Assembly: GCA_942492125.1 (NCBI GenBank)
Contig: CALODM010000017.1
Span: forward strand, 248,001-312,000
Direction of reading: 5' to 3'
Length of the DNA: 64,000 nucleotides
Source: BCD1 sp942492125
Lineage (GTDB): Bacteria > Bacteroidota > Bacteroidia > Chitinophagales > Saprospiraceae
Positions within the stretch are counted from its first letter, which is position 1, and every line of letters starts with the position of its first letter. Positions 54,774 through 63,311 of this stretch are shown here, one piece after another. The notes below the pieces were generated by a model, which saw only the letters and a list, made by a program, of their open reading frames with translations, searched no databases and was not told the origin of the DNA. A program made the translations under genes and the position numbers.

Positions 54774-57164
54774 GTGAAAAAAATAATATGGACAAAACGC
54801 CGGAAAATTCTCCTGGCCATGGCAGGCCTATTACTCCTTTTCTATTTGTTTTGTCTGCCCAGAGAACTATTTGACAATCCCACCTGTAGCGTCCTGGAAG
54901 ATCGGGCAGGAAATCTGCTTGGAGCCCGCATTGCCAGCGACGGGCAATGGCGATTCCCTGCAGGTGACAGCATACCGGAAAAATTTGAAATTGCCCTGAT
55001 AGAATTTGAAGATCGCAGGTTTTACAGGCACCCCGGTGTCGATCCCAGGGGGCTTGCCCGGGCCATCGTTCAAAATATCAAAAACCGGAAAATCGTCAGT
55101 GGCGGCAGTACTCTCAGCATGCAGGTGATCCGCATGTCCCGAGGTCAAAAACGCCGGTCGGTCGCTCAGAAAATAATTGAAACAATCCTGGCTACCCGGT
55201 TAGAGTTGAGGTATTCCAAAAAAGAAATTCTCGGATTATACACTGCCCATGCTCCATTCGGAGGGAACGTCGTAGGCCTGGAAGCCGCTTCCTGGCGCTA
55301 TTTTGGAAAACGGCCCGAATTATTGAGCTGGGGAGAAGCAGCCATGCTGGCAGTACTTCCGAACAGCCCTGCGCTGATTCACCCGGGGAGACAAAGACAA
55401 GCCCTCTTAGAAAAGCGAAATCGATTGCTTGACCGGCTTAAAAAAAACGGCACACTCGATGAAGTGACCTGGGAACTGGCCTGCAGCGAACCACTTCCAG
55501 AAAAACCGCTCCGACTACCACAGCTGGCTCCTCACCTGCTGGATCGGAGTTTTTCCAATTTCGACGCTCACAACCCAAGAGAAAAATCCAGAATAAAAAC
55601 AACCATTGATGCCGATCTGCAAACCAGACTCACTTCCATTGTTGACCATCATCATAAAAATCTAAAAACCAACCAAATACACAATCTTGCAGCTGTGATC
55701 ATGGACGTGAAAACCGGTAGTGTCCTGGCATATGTCGGCAACGCTCCCGATGCCGGAGAAGACCATGGAGCAGCGGTTGATATCATCTCCGCTCCAAGAA
55801 GTACGGGAAGCATTTTGAAACCATTTCTGTACGCCATGATGCTGCAGGAGGGGCTTATTATCCCTCCAAGCCTGATACCGGACGTACCAACTTTACTGAG
55901 TGGTTACCGTCCGGAAAACTTCCATGAAAAATACGATGGTGCCGTGACCGCCAAAAAGGCCCTGAGCCGCTCTCTGAACGTGCCTTTGGTCCATATGCTA
56001 CATGATTTTGGATTGGAAAAATTTCACCATGGACTCCAGGAATTGGGGTTGACGACTATTGATAAACATCCGGGGCACTACGGACTTACACTCATCCTGG
56101 GGGGGGCGGAAGTCAACCTGCTGGAAGTCACCAATGCCTATGCCTGTATGGCCAGAACACTCAATCACTTTTATGATTACCAGGGGGAATATGATCCCGG
56201 GGATTTTCGCCCGGCCAATTACTTATATGGCCATAATATGGAGCCTGCCGCTGCCAGAACCCTTCAAAAAGAACCTCCCGTCATCAGTGCAGCGGCCGCC
56301 TGGCTGACTTTTGATGCCATGCAGGAGGTAGAACGGCCCAATTCCGAAGGCGGATGGGAGAACTTTCGGTCGCGGCGACGCATCGCCTGGAAAACAGGAA
56401 CGAGCTTCGGGTTCAGAGATGCCTGGGCTGTCGGCGTTACCCCGAAATATGCCGTAGGCGTCTGGTCAGGAAATGCCGATGGAGAGGGACGCCCCGGGCT
56501 TATCGGAGTACTGGCTTCCGCTCCTGTCCTTTTCGATATCTTTAATGCCCTGCCTCAAAGTACAGCATGGTTTGAACAACCCTTTGATGAGATGAAACAG
56601 ATGGCCGTATGTGCCCAAAGCGGTTACCTTCCTTTGCCTATTTGTCCTGTAGATTCGGTTTGGGCTCCAACAGCTTTTATCAATGCACAACCCTGCCCTT
56701 ATCACACAACCATACACCTGGACCAAAGCGAACAGTGGCAGGTAAATACTTCCTGTGAGTCCCCGGATAAAATAGTTCATAAAAGCTGGTTTGTCCTTCC
56801 GCCATTATCCGAATACTATTTCAAAAGCAAAAACCCTACCTATGCGGTACTTCCCCCTTTTCGACAGGATTGCGGAGGGCAAGCTCAGGATACCAAACCC
56901 ATGCAATTGATTTACCCCAAAAAGCCGACGAGAATATTTGTGCCTACCGGGCTGGATGGGAAATTATCCAGAACGGTATTCTCTGTAGCTCACCGGGCCC
57001 CGGGAGTTACCATTTACTGGCATATTGACGGTGAATACATTGGATGGACCAGGGACTTCCACAACAAAGAACTCAACCCTCCCGAAGGCGACCATTACCT
57101 GACTCTCGTTGATGAAGCAGGCAACCGTCTGGTTCAAAAATTTGTTATCATCAAAAAAAACTAG
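54774..57164 (+). CDS. pbpC: Penicillin-binding protein 1C (bifunctional glycosyltransferase/transpeptidase-like)
   Basis: A 796-residue class A PBP. A short cytoplasmic tail and one helix (8-28) are followed by the glycosyltransferase domain (50-230) with EDRRFYRHPGVD near residue 77, a catalytic Glu, and GGSTLSMQVIRM. The transpeptidase domain has the active Ser 346 and Lys 349 (STGSILKPF), and KTGTS at 540. The C-terminal 90 residues (FVPTGLDGKLSRTVF) match the BiPBP_C module. Length and domain order fit PbpC. GTG 54774 is the start. A transglutaminase gene follows 8 bases after the stop, so the two are one transcript. Confidence 0.94.
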   Translation: MKKIIWTKRRKILLAMAGLLLLFYLFCLPRELFDNPTCSVLEDRAGNLLGARIASDGQWRFPAGDSIPEKFEIALIEFEDRRFYRHPGVDPRGLARAIVQNIKNRKIVSGGSTLSMQVIRMSRGQKRRSVAQKIIETILATRLELRYSKKEILGLYTAHAPFGGNVVGLEAASWRYFGKRPELLSWGEAAMLAVLPNSPALIHPGRQRQALLEKRNRLLDRLKKNGTLDEVTWELACSEPLPEKPLRLPQLAPHLLDRSFSNFDAHNPREKSRIKTTIDADLQTRLTSIVDHHHKNLKTNQIHNLAAVIMDVKTGSVLAYVGNAPDAGEDHGAAVDIISAPRSTGSILKPFLYAMMLQEGLIIPPSLIPDVPTLLSGYRPENFHEKYDGAVTAKKALSRSLNVPLVHMLHDFGLEKFHHGLQELGLTTIDKHPGHYGLTLILGGAEVNLLEVTNAYACMARTLNHFYDYQGEYDPGDFRPANYLYGHNMEPAAARTLQKEPPVISAAAAWLTFDAMQEVERPNSEGGWENFRSRRRIAWKTGTSFGFRDAWAVGVTPKYAVGVWSGNADGEGRPGLIGVLASAPVLFDIFNALPQSTAWFEQPFDEMKQMAVCAQSGYLPLPICPVDSVWAPTAFINAQPCPYHTTIHLDQSEQWQVNTSCESPDKIVHKSWFVLPPLSEYYFKSKNPTYAVLPPFRQDCGGQAQDTKPMQLIYPKKPTRIFVPTGLDGKLSRTVFSVAHRAPGVTIYWHIDGEYIGWTRDFHNKELNPPEGDHYLTLVDEAGNRLVQKFVIIKKN

Positions 57165-57172
57165 TCCGGATC

Positions 57173-58279
57173 TTGAAAAATTTCAGCCTGTTGTTTTCCT
57201 TTTTTGTGGTCATGGCATCGCCTTACCTTGGTGCCCAATGCCCCAAGGTAAACGTTGACCAAACTGTTGTACTGAATGTGGAAAAACTCAGCTTAGCCCT
57301 TACGGAAAAGGCAACCGACGAATACGGTAAAGCGTGCCGAATATTTGAATGGATCCGCTTAAACATTCGTTATGACAGCCAGGCCTACCGGGAAAATAAA
57401 AAACGCATCAACGCTTCTACCCGGGATGTTTTACGGAGGGGAGAAGCAGTATGCCTTGGATACTCCCAACTGTTTGCTGAGATGTGTCAATATGCCGGGC
57501 TGAAAGCCGTGGTCGTCGAAGGTCATAGCAAACAAGGAAACAATCCTCCTGAAATGGAAGAAGCCGATCATGCCTGGAATGCGGTGTTAATCGATGGTTC
57601 GTGGGAATTGCTGGATGTTACCTGGGCCGCCGATGCCCGTGGAGATCAATATTTTTGCACGCCCCCCCGGGAATTCATCAAAGAACATTTGCCCACTGAT
57701 CCCATGTGGCAGTTGCTCAGTGTACCTGTTTCAGTCGAACAATTCAAGCGCGGTTATTGGGCTTCGCAGAAAACGGAATCCCCTTTTGCTTTCAGAGACA
57801 GTATCAACGAATTACTGCTCACGCCAAAGAATCTCCAAAAGATCAAAACGGCTCAAAATGCCTTTCTTTTTAATCCAACAGCATCCAACAAAGAACTGCT
57901 TGGTCACGCCTATGCAGACTATGCTCTTTCCTTTGGCGCGGAAGCAGAAAGGCTCCAGGGTACAGGAAATGCAGACAGTCTTTCGGTCATACAAAGGCGA
58001 ATGATCGAAAATTTCAGGCAGGCTGACCAGTACACACCACTGCTGGACTGGCAAAGAGATAATTTCGCTAATGTGCTCATCAATGAAGCCGTCAATATTT
58101 CTGCCCAATTAATAGGAATGACCAACCATCAGGAAGGCAATAGGGTACTGGAAGAGATGAAAACCTTATTGCTGGAAGCAAAAAGTATATTGCAACGTCA
58201 GGAAATCCGCAATTTCCCCTCTCAGACATTGGAGATTTGCGAAGAATATTTAAAATGGGTAGAATCTTACTGGGATTAA
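57173..58279 (+). CDS. Secreted transglutaminase-like protein
   Basis: A 368-residue exported protein starting at TTG 57173, with a signal peptide of about 21 residues (FSLLFSFFVVMASPYLGA). Residues 30-165 hold a transglutaminase/protease fold: C94 in GEAVCLGYSQLF, H133 in DHAWNAV and D148 in LLDVTW form the catalytic triad. The helical C-terminal part includes a conserved GHAYADYALSF segment with no domain I can name. It is coupled to pbpC by an 8-base gap. A cell-wall or surface protein target is inferred from that, since the reaction could be crosslinking or cleavage. Confidence 0.87.
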   Translation: MKNFSLLFSFFVVMASPYLGAQCPKVNVDQTVVLNVEKLSLALTEKATDEYGKACRIFEWIRLNIRYDSQAYRENKKRINASTRDVLRRGEAVCLGYSQLFAEMCQYAGLKAVVVEGHSKQGNNPPEMEEADHAWNAVLIDGSWELLDVTWAADARGDQYFCTPPREFIKEHLPTDPMWQLLSVPVSVEQFKRGYWASQKTESPFAFRDSINELLLTPKNLQKIKTAQNAFLFNPTASNKELLGHAYADYALSFGAEAERLQGTGNADSLSVIQRRMIENFRQADQYTPLLDWQRDNFANVLINEAVNISAQLIGMTNHQEGNRVLEEMKTLLLEAKSILQRQEIRNFPSQTLEICEEYLKWVESYWD

Positions 58280-58414
58280 ATTTCTACGCTCAAAGACATT
58301 GTTTGAAATTTTGTCTTTCTGTAATCCATCAAATGGCAAAATAATATTAATTTCCTTATACATTAAGCGATTGTAAAACATGGAAAAAATGTTTGTTCTT
58401 TTTGGCTTTATGTA

Positions 58415-58445
58415 TTGACTACCAGTAAAATAGCTTTTATATTCG
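58415..58445 (+). promoter_or_regulatory. Promoter candidate for the CBM48/HhH fusion gene
   Basis: TTG at 58415-58417, a 20-base gap, then TATATTCG at 58438-58445, one mismatch from TAnnTTTG. It lies 35 bases before the start codon. Confidence 0.45.
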
Positions 58446-58479
58446 CGCCTTAAATTTTTTCAACAACCTGTTAATTACC

Positions 58480-59181
58480 ATGATTAAGAAACAGTATTCA
58501 AAAAACAAGCCAGTTTGTAAAGTAACTTTTTCGCTTCCAAAAGAAGCGGCTTATGATGCAAATGAAGTACGCGTTTTAGGTGACTTTAATGACTGGAACT
58601 GGGAGATTGCCCCTTCCATGAAAGCAACTAAAACTGAATTTAAAGCTACCCTTGAGTTAGCTACAGGCAAACAATATCAATTCCGTTATATGATCGATCA
58701 GGGTCGTTGGGAAAATGATTGGGATGCCGATGATTATATTACTTCTCCATTCACCGGAATCGAAAATTCCGTGGTTGTGGTTGAAAGCGTAGATGTCAAA
58801 CCTGCTGCGGCCAAGAAGGCTCCGGCTAAAAAAGCTCCGGCTAAGAAAGCTGTTGCCAAAAAGGCTCCGGTAAAAAAGGCTGTTGCCAAAAAAGCTCCGG
58901 CTGCAAAGGCGACCAAACCTGCCAAAGATGACCTGAAGAAGATCGAAGGTGTCGGACCAAAGATCGAGACATTGCTGAACGAAGCCAGCATTCTGACTTT
59001 CGCTGACCTTTCCAAGGCCAAAGCAAAAGTACTGAAAGATGTTTTGACTGCTGCAGGCCCTCGTTTCAAGATGCACGATCCGGCTACCTGGGCAAAACAA
59101 GCCAAACTGGCTGCTGCCAACAAGTGGGATGAACTCGCGAAATTGCAGGATGAACTCAAAGGTGGCAAGAAAGTAAAGTAG
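58480..59181 (+). CDS. Fusion of a CBM48-like domain, Lys/Ala-rich linker and helix-hairpin-helix domain
   Basis: A 233-residue cytoplasmic protein with three parts. Residues 10-105 match the CBM48/AMPK-beta glycogen-binding Ig fold (VRVLGDFNDWNW, then QYQFRYMIDQGRWENDWDAD). Residues 107-147 are AKKAPAKK-type repeats, like histone H1 tails, carrying many positive charges. Residues 150-195 are a helix-hairpin-helix (LKKIEGVGPKIETLLNEASI), a DNA- or RNA-binding motif that also occurs fused to ribosomal protein L21 in some Bacteroidota. The tail (WAKQAKLAAANKWDELAKLQ) is helical. It could connect carbohydrate status with nucleic acid, an inference. It stands alone with its own promoter and terminator. 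Confidence 0.85.
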   Translation: MIKKQYSKNKPVCKVTFSLPKEAAYDANEVRVLGDFNDWNWEIAPSMKATKTEFKATLELATGKQYQFRYMIDQGRWENDWDADDYITSPFTGIENSVVVVESVDVKPAAAKKAPAKKAPAKKAVAKKAPVKKAVAKKAPAAKATKPAKDDLKKIEGVGPKIETLLNEASILTFADLSKAKAKVLKDVLTAAGPRFKMHDPATWAKQAKLAAANKWDELAKLQDELKGGKKVK

Positions 59182-59206
59182 TAATTGCCAACAGACAATG
59201 AGCAAA

Positions 59207-59248
59207 AGAAAAGGCTGGAGCGTTGATCGCTTCAGCCTTTTTCTTTTT
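59207..59248 (+). terminator. Bidirectional terminator between the CBM48 fusion gene and lysS
   Basis: A 14-bp stem with one G-T pair (59209-59222 with 59228-59241) and a 5-base loop. T runs follow on the plus strand and A runs precede it, so it can serve both convergent genes. Confidence 0.85.
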
Positions 59249-59267
59249 TATTTAATAATATCCTGAA

Positions 59268-60800
59268 TTATTCTTCTTTCACTTTCTTCTCAGGCTTCAT
59301 CTGTGGGAAGAAAAGTACCTCCTGAATAGAATGCTGATTGGTCAAAAGCATCGTCAAACGATCCATTCCGATTCCAAGCCCCGACGTAGGTGGCATCCCG
59401 TATTCAATGGAACGCAGGAAATCTTCATCCAGCACCATGGCTTCATCATCACCGCGCTCAGCTAACTTCAGCTGGTCCTCAAAACGCTCACGCTGATCAA
59501 TGGGATCATTCAGCTCTGAGTAAGCATTGGCGATCTCTTTTCCATTCACGAACAACTCAAAACGCTCGACCAACCCTTCTTTGGAACGATGTTTTTTGGC
59601 CAGCGGTGTCATCTCAATCGGATAGTCTGTGATGTAAGTAGGTTGAATGAGATTGTCCTCCACTTTTTCACCAAAAATTTCATCAATCAACTTTCCGCGG
59701 CCCATACTTTCATCCACTTTAATATGCAGATCCTTGCAAACCTTGCGCAAGTCAGCCTCATCCATTTCAGAAATATCGATACCCGTATATTCCTTAATGG
59801 AATCATACATACTCAATCGTCTGTATGGCCCGGCAAAATTAATTTGCTTGCCCGCATATTCCACCTCAGTACCACCGGTAACCTCTTTGGTAATATACTC
59901 CAGGCAATCCTCCACCATCTCCATCATCCAGTTGTAATCTTTGTAGGCTACATAGATCTCCATACTGGTAAATTCCGGATTATGGGTGCGATCCATCCCT
60001 TCATTTCTGAACATTTTACCGATCTCATATACCCCTTCAAATCCTCCGACGATCAGCCTTTTGAGGTAAAGCTCGTTGGCAATCCTCATATACAGTGGCA
60101 TATCGAGGGTATTGTGGAAAGTCTCGAATGGACGAGCTGCTGCTCCCCCGTGAATGGGCTGCAATACCGGAGTTTCCACTTCCAGCCATCCCTTGTCGTC
60201 AAAAAAACGACGCATCGCTGAGATGATACGACTCCTGGCCACGAAAATATCTTTGACCTGAGGGTTTACGGTAAGGTCTACATACCGCCGCCGATAACGC
60301 ATCTCAGGATCGGTAAGTGCATCATGCACATGACCTTCCTCATCAACTTTCACTATCGGCAGTGGCTTTAGTGATTTGCTGAGAAAAGTAAACTCCCTGA
60401 CATGCACCGAAATCTCTCCCACCTTGGTACGGAAAGCATACCCTTTAATACCGACAAAATCGCCAATATCCAGGTACTTTTTAAACAGGTCGTTGTAAAG
60501 GCTCTTATCCTCTCCGGGGGCGATCTCGTCCCGTTTTAAATAAATCTGAATTCTTCCGGTGGAGTCCTGGATTTCTGCAAAAGCAGCTTTTCCCATAATC
60601 CGGCGTGACATGATACGGCCGGCAATACTTACATCCTGGAAGTTTTCAGCGCCTGCTGCAGGTTCATCCTGGTAATTGGCCTTGATGTCCGTAGCATATG
60701 CCGTAACCGGGAATGCTTCGGCAGGATAAGGGTCAATACCGAGATCCCTGATTTTCTGCAGGTTGTCCCTCCTTACAATTTCCTGTTCGCTTAATTGCAT
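59268..60800 (-). CDS. lysS: Class II lysyl-tRNA synthetase
   Basis: Charges tRNA-Lys in the cytoplasm. Residues 1-150 are the OB-fold anticodon-binding domain (VSIAGRIMSRRIMGKAAFAEI). The class II core follows: motif 1 in the RRRYVDLTVNPQ region, motif 2 FRNEGMDRTHNPEFTSMEIY, and motif 3 GLGIGMDRLTMLL. The length of 510 residues is normal. It is a single gene convergent with the CBM48 fusion gene, sharing a bidirectional terminator. Confidence 0.97.
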   Translation of the reverse strand: MQLSEQEIVRRDNLQKIRDLGIDPYPAEAFPVTAYATDIKANYQDEPAAGAENFQDVSIAGRIMSRRIMGKAAFAEIQDSTGRIQIYLKRDEIAPGEDKSLYNDLFKKYLDIGDFVGIKGYAFRTKVGEISVHVREFTFLSKSLKPLPIVKVDEEGHVHDALTDPEMRYRRRYVDLTVNPQVKDIFVARSRIISAMRRFFDDKGWLEVETPVLQPIHGGAAARPFETFHNTLDMPLYMRIANELYLKRLIVGGFEGVYEIGKMFRNEGMDRTHNPEFTSMEIYVAYKDYNWMMEMVEDCLEYITKEVTGGTEVEYAGKQINFAGPYRRLSMYDSIKEYTGIDISEMDEADLRKVCKDLHIKVDESMGRGKLIDEIFGEKVEDNLIQPTYITDYPIEMTPLAKKHRSKEGLVERFELFVNGKEIANAYSELNDPIDQRERFEDQLKLAERGDDEAMVLDEDFLRSIEYGMPPTSGLGIGMDRLTMLLTNQHSIQEVLFFPQMKPEKKVKEE

Positions 60801-61600
60801 GTGTTTTGGTTTTTAAATACCGGTAATTTCCGGTCAACAAATTTTGAAGAAGCGCAAAATTAAACTTTTCTGGGCTTTTAGCCTAAGGGCCCCCACAAGT
60901 TTTAGCACTTTATTAAAGCTAATTAATGCCTTATGAGCCAAATCAGTTCGACTTTTTAAAGCCTTTTTAATCTAAAAGTTGTAGCCATAAACAAAACTAC
61001 GCACATAAGTGATTGATTTTCATAAAGATACCCTTGACAAATCCCTGAAAAAAAATTATTTTATAGCCATAATCTCTCTGATATCACCAAATGCTGATCT
61101 GTATTTGAATTGATACTTACAGTGATCCACATGTTTTTCTTCAAAACAAAAATCAACTGAACCTCTCCTGATATTTCTGCGCCCAGGCATGGTAAGTTTT
61201 ATCTCATTACCATAAACACACCCTTTTTAGCTGGAACTGAACCTTTTTACAAACAGGGCCCAATGGAAAGATAGCCCCAAACCTACCTGACCAATCTTGT
61301 TTGTATCCAACAACATCTATTGAAAGATTACGATTTCGCAACCGATAAGTGGTATTCCTTGAATACAGATTGATAAGAGTCCTGGTCGACTTTGATGCAA
61401 TTGATTCTCCCTGGTAATGCCACGCTTCTTAAACCTAAAAACGCATCATTATGAAAAAGTCAAAACATTTTTCATCCGGACGCGGCCCATATTTCCTTCC
61501 ACAATGGTTGACTCCGGTTAACCTGTTTTTTTACCCTTCTGGTAACCTCTAATCTTTTAAGCTGATAAAGCACCATATTTCAAACCTAAAAATCACCATC
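60801..61600. other. Long spacer upstream of the 562-aa secreted protein
   Basis: An 800-base AT-rich region without a clear gene. It contains the small frame at 61451-61552 and a duplicated AAACCTAAAA leader (61431-61440 and again from 61582), each about 18 bases before an ATG. This may be the remnant of a lost paralogue or a leader peptide. The rest shows no strong hairpin or consensus promoter that I could recognise. Confidence 0.5.
61451..61552 (+). CDS. Short frame of 33 aa with a duplicated leader, doubtful
   Basis: The frame starts with KKSKHFSSGRG and ends NLFFYPSGNL. It has no known domain, but an AAACCTAAAA leader precedes it at the same distance as before the 562-residue gene. It may be a remnant start of a paralogous gene or a leader peptide; coding support is weak. 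Confidence 0.2.
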   Translation: MKKSKHFSSGRGPYFLPQWLTPVNLFFYPSGNL

Positions 61601-63289
61601 ATGAGAAAGTTACTCAACCTAATCAGCACCAAGGGTGCAAACTCAAAATTCGCCAATGAAAAAACAACTTCAAACAAATTTTTTCCCGCTCTTGCGTATC
61701 TGTTAAGTGCCTTACTAATGCTAGGCATTGTCTCTGTACAGGCTCAAACCGAACTCATTAAGGAGGACGCTCTTGGAAGTCAAACTGCCTTCCCTGAACC
61801 GGATTGTTTTGTAGACCCGTGTCCATGTGACGGCGGCATTACCGTCCTGAAAATGTATTACTTCGGTGAAGACAATGTGGACATCGACGTTTTTACCAAC
61901 AACGGGCTGACCCAACTCATCACCTCCTTTGCCGGGGTCAACAAAGGCGATCTTATCGTGATTGACGGCACAGCTACCCCCATCGGAAAGTTATACAGCA
62001 ATACCTATTTCAGGATCACCAACGGCCTGGGAGAATCCTGTGTCATCAAAATCGATACCCGGTGCCCTACCAATTCCTGGCCGGGGGCCTATGATGACCA
62101 GAAAATTGTCGGAAAAAATTTCGCTGACTTCACGGTGTATGCCATCACGGATGAAGGCAACAACAACGAATGTACAATCGATGATATAGACCAGGACTGG
62201 CATGTTGGCGGAAATATCGTTGGGCCTACCAACAATACCATGGGTACCCGAAACAATGAAAATGTCACTTTTATCACCAATGATACCCCCCGCGGTGTGA
62301 TCACTACGGCTGGAAACTACGGGATAAACACCCAAAACCCTGCCGCCAGATTACACGTTGACGGCGATGCTATCGTGGAAGAAACACTTGACGTAAACGG
62401 TGTAGCCAGGATGAATTCCGGAGACGGCTCCGGCGACCCAACCTCAGGAGCATTGGTCGTAACAGGAGGCGCCGGGGTAAGTGAAAACATCAATGTCGGC
62501 AATGATGCCAATGTCGGTAACGACCTTTCCGTCACCCAGGATGCCACCATCGGTCATGACCTTGCTGTCGGCAATAACGCTGCGGTAACCAACGACCTGG
62601 ACGTCGGCAATGATGCGACGATCAACAACGACCTGACCGCCTTTGGACTGGCCAGAATGCTCAACAATACAAGTGCTACCAGTCCGACTACCGGAGCCCT
62701 GGTGGTGCTCGGGGGTGCAGGTATTGGGGAAAACCTGGAGGTAGCGGAAAACGGTACTTTCGGAGGTATGCTTACTGTTGCCGCAAGCCCTGCCAACCAG
62801 GTCTCGGTAAGTTCCGGATTTGCCGGTAATAGCATTACCTCAACAGGCAGTGACCTTTTTCTGAATACCGAGAGTACCAACTTACTCATCAATACCCAGG
62901 CCGGCAATGGCAAGGTAGCCATCGGAACCGTCAACATCCCCAATAGTGTGATGGGAACAGATGTCAGCGCCTACAAACTCTTTGTGCAGGGAGGGATACT
63001 GACGGAAGAAGTACGCGTTCGTACGGATTGGGCGGACTATGTTTTCGATAAAAATTACCGATTGCGCCCATTGGCAGAAGTCAAAGCTTTTATCGAAAAA
63101 CACGGACATTTACCCGGTTCTCCATCTGCGGAAGAAATCCAGAACAAAGGTCTCGAACTATCAGAGAATGCTACCAGGCAACAGGAAAAAATTGAAGAAT
63201 TGTTCCTGTACATCATCAGTCTGGATGAAAAAATAAAAGCACTGGAAGCTGAGAATACAAGATTGAAAAAACTAGTAGAAAACAAATAA
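61601..63289 (+). CDS. Secreted tail-fibre-like surface protein
   Basis: A 562-residue exported protein with a long N-terminal signal region (residues 1-49, ending in IVSVQAQTE). Residues 50-230 are a Cys-containing beta domain (DPCPCDGGITVLKMYYF). Residues 240-420 are short degenerate repeats of the NVGNDANVGNDL and TTGALVVLGGAGIGENLEV type, as in beta-helical fibre shafts, with the GALVV block present twice. The C-terminus (LRPLAEVKAFIEKHGHLPG, then PSAEEI) is the conserved end of Bacteroidota fibre proteins, followed by a coiled coil (LEAENTRLKKLV) that probably drives trimerisation. There is no type IX sorting domain. The next gene is 22 bases downstream on the same strand. Confidence 0.85.
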   Translation: MRKLLNLISTKGANSKFANEKTTSNKFFPALAYLLSALLMLGIVSVQAQTELIKEDALGSQTAFPEPDCFVDPCPCDGGITVLKMYYFGEDNVDIDVFTNNGLTQLITSFAGVNKGDLIVIDGTATPIGKLYSNTYFRITNGLGESCVIKIDTRCPTNSWPGAYDDQKIVGKNFADFTVYAITDEGNNNECTIDDIDQDWHVGGNIVGPTNNTMGTRNNENVTFITNDTPRGVITTAGNYGINTQNPAARLHVDGDAIVEETLDVNGVARMNSGDGSGDPTSGALVVTGGAGVSENINVGNDANVGNDLSVTQDATIGHDLAVGNNAAVTNDLDVGNDATINNDLTAFGLARMLNNTSATSPTTGALVVLGGAGIGENLEVAENGTFGGMLTVAASPANQVSVSSGFAGNSITSTGSDLFLNTESTNLLINTQAGNGKVAIGTVNIPNSVMGTDVSAYKLFVQGGILTEEVRVRTDWADYVFDKNYRLRPLAEVKAFIEKHGHLPGSPSAEEIQNKGLELSENATRQQEKIEELFLYIISLDEKIKALEAENTRLKKLVENK

Positions 63290-63311
63290 TTCACCTCAAA
63301 ACTGGAAAACG

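Noticed and set aside
58657..59205. Antisense frames of 182 and 154 residues over the CBM48 fusion gene
   Set aside because: They are shadows caused by the AKKAP-coding repeats; the sense frame has clear domains.
62554..62943. 129-residue minus-strand frame within the fibre-like protein gene
   Set aside because: It is an antisense shadow of the repeated NVGND-type coding.
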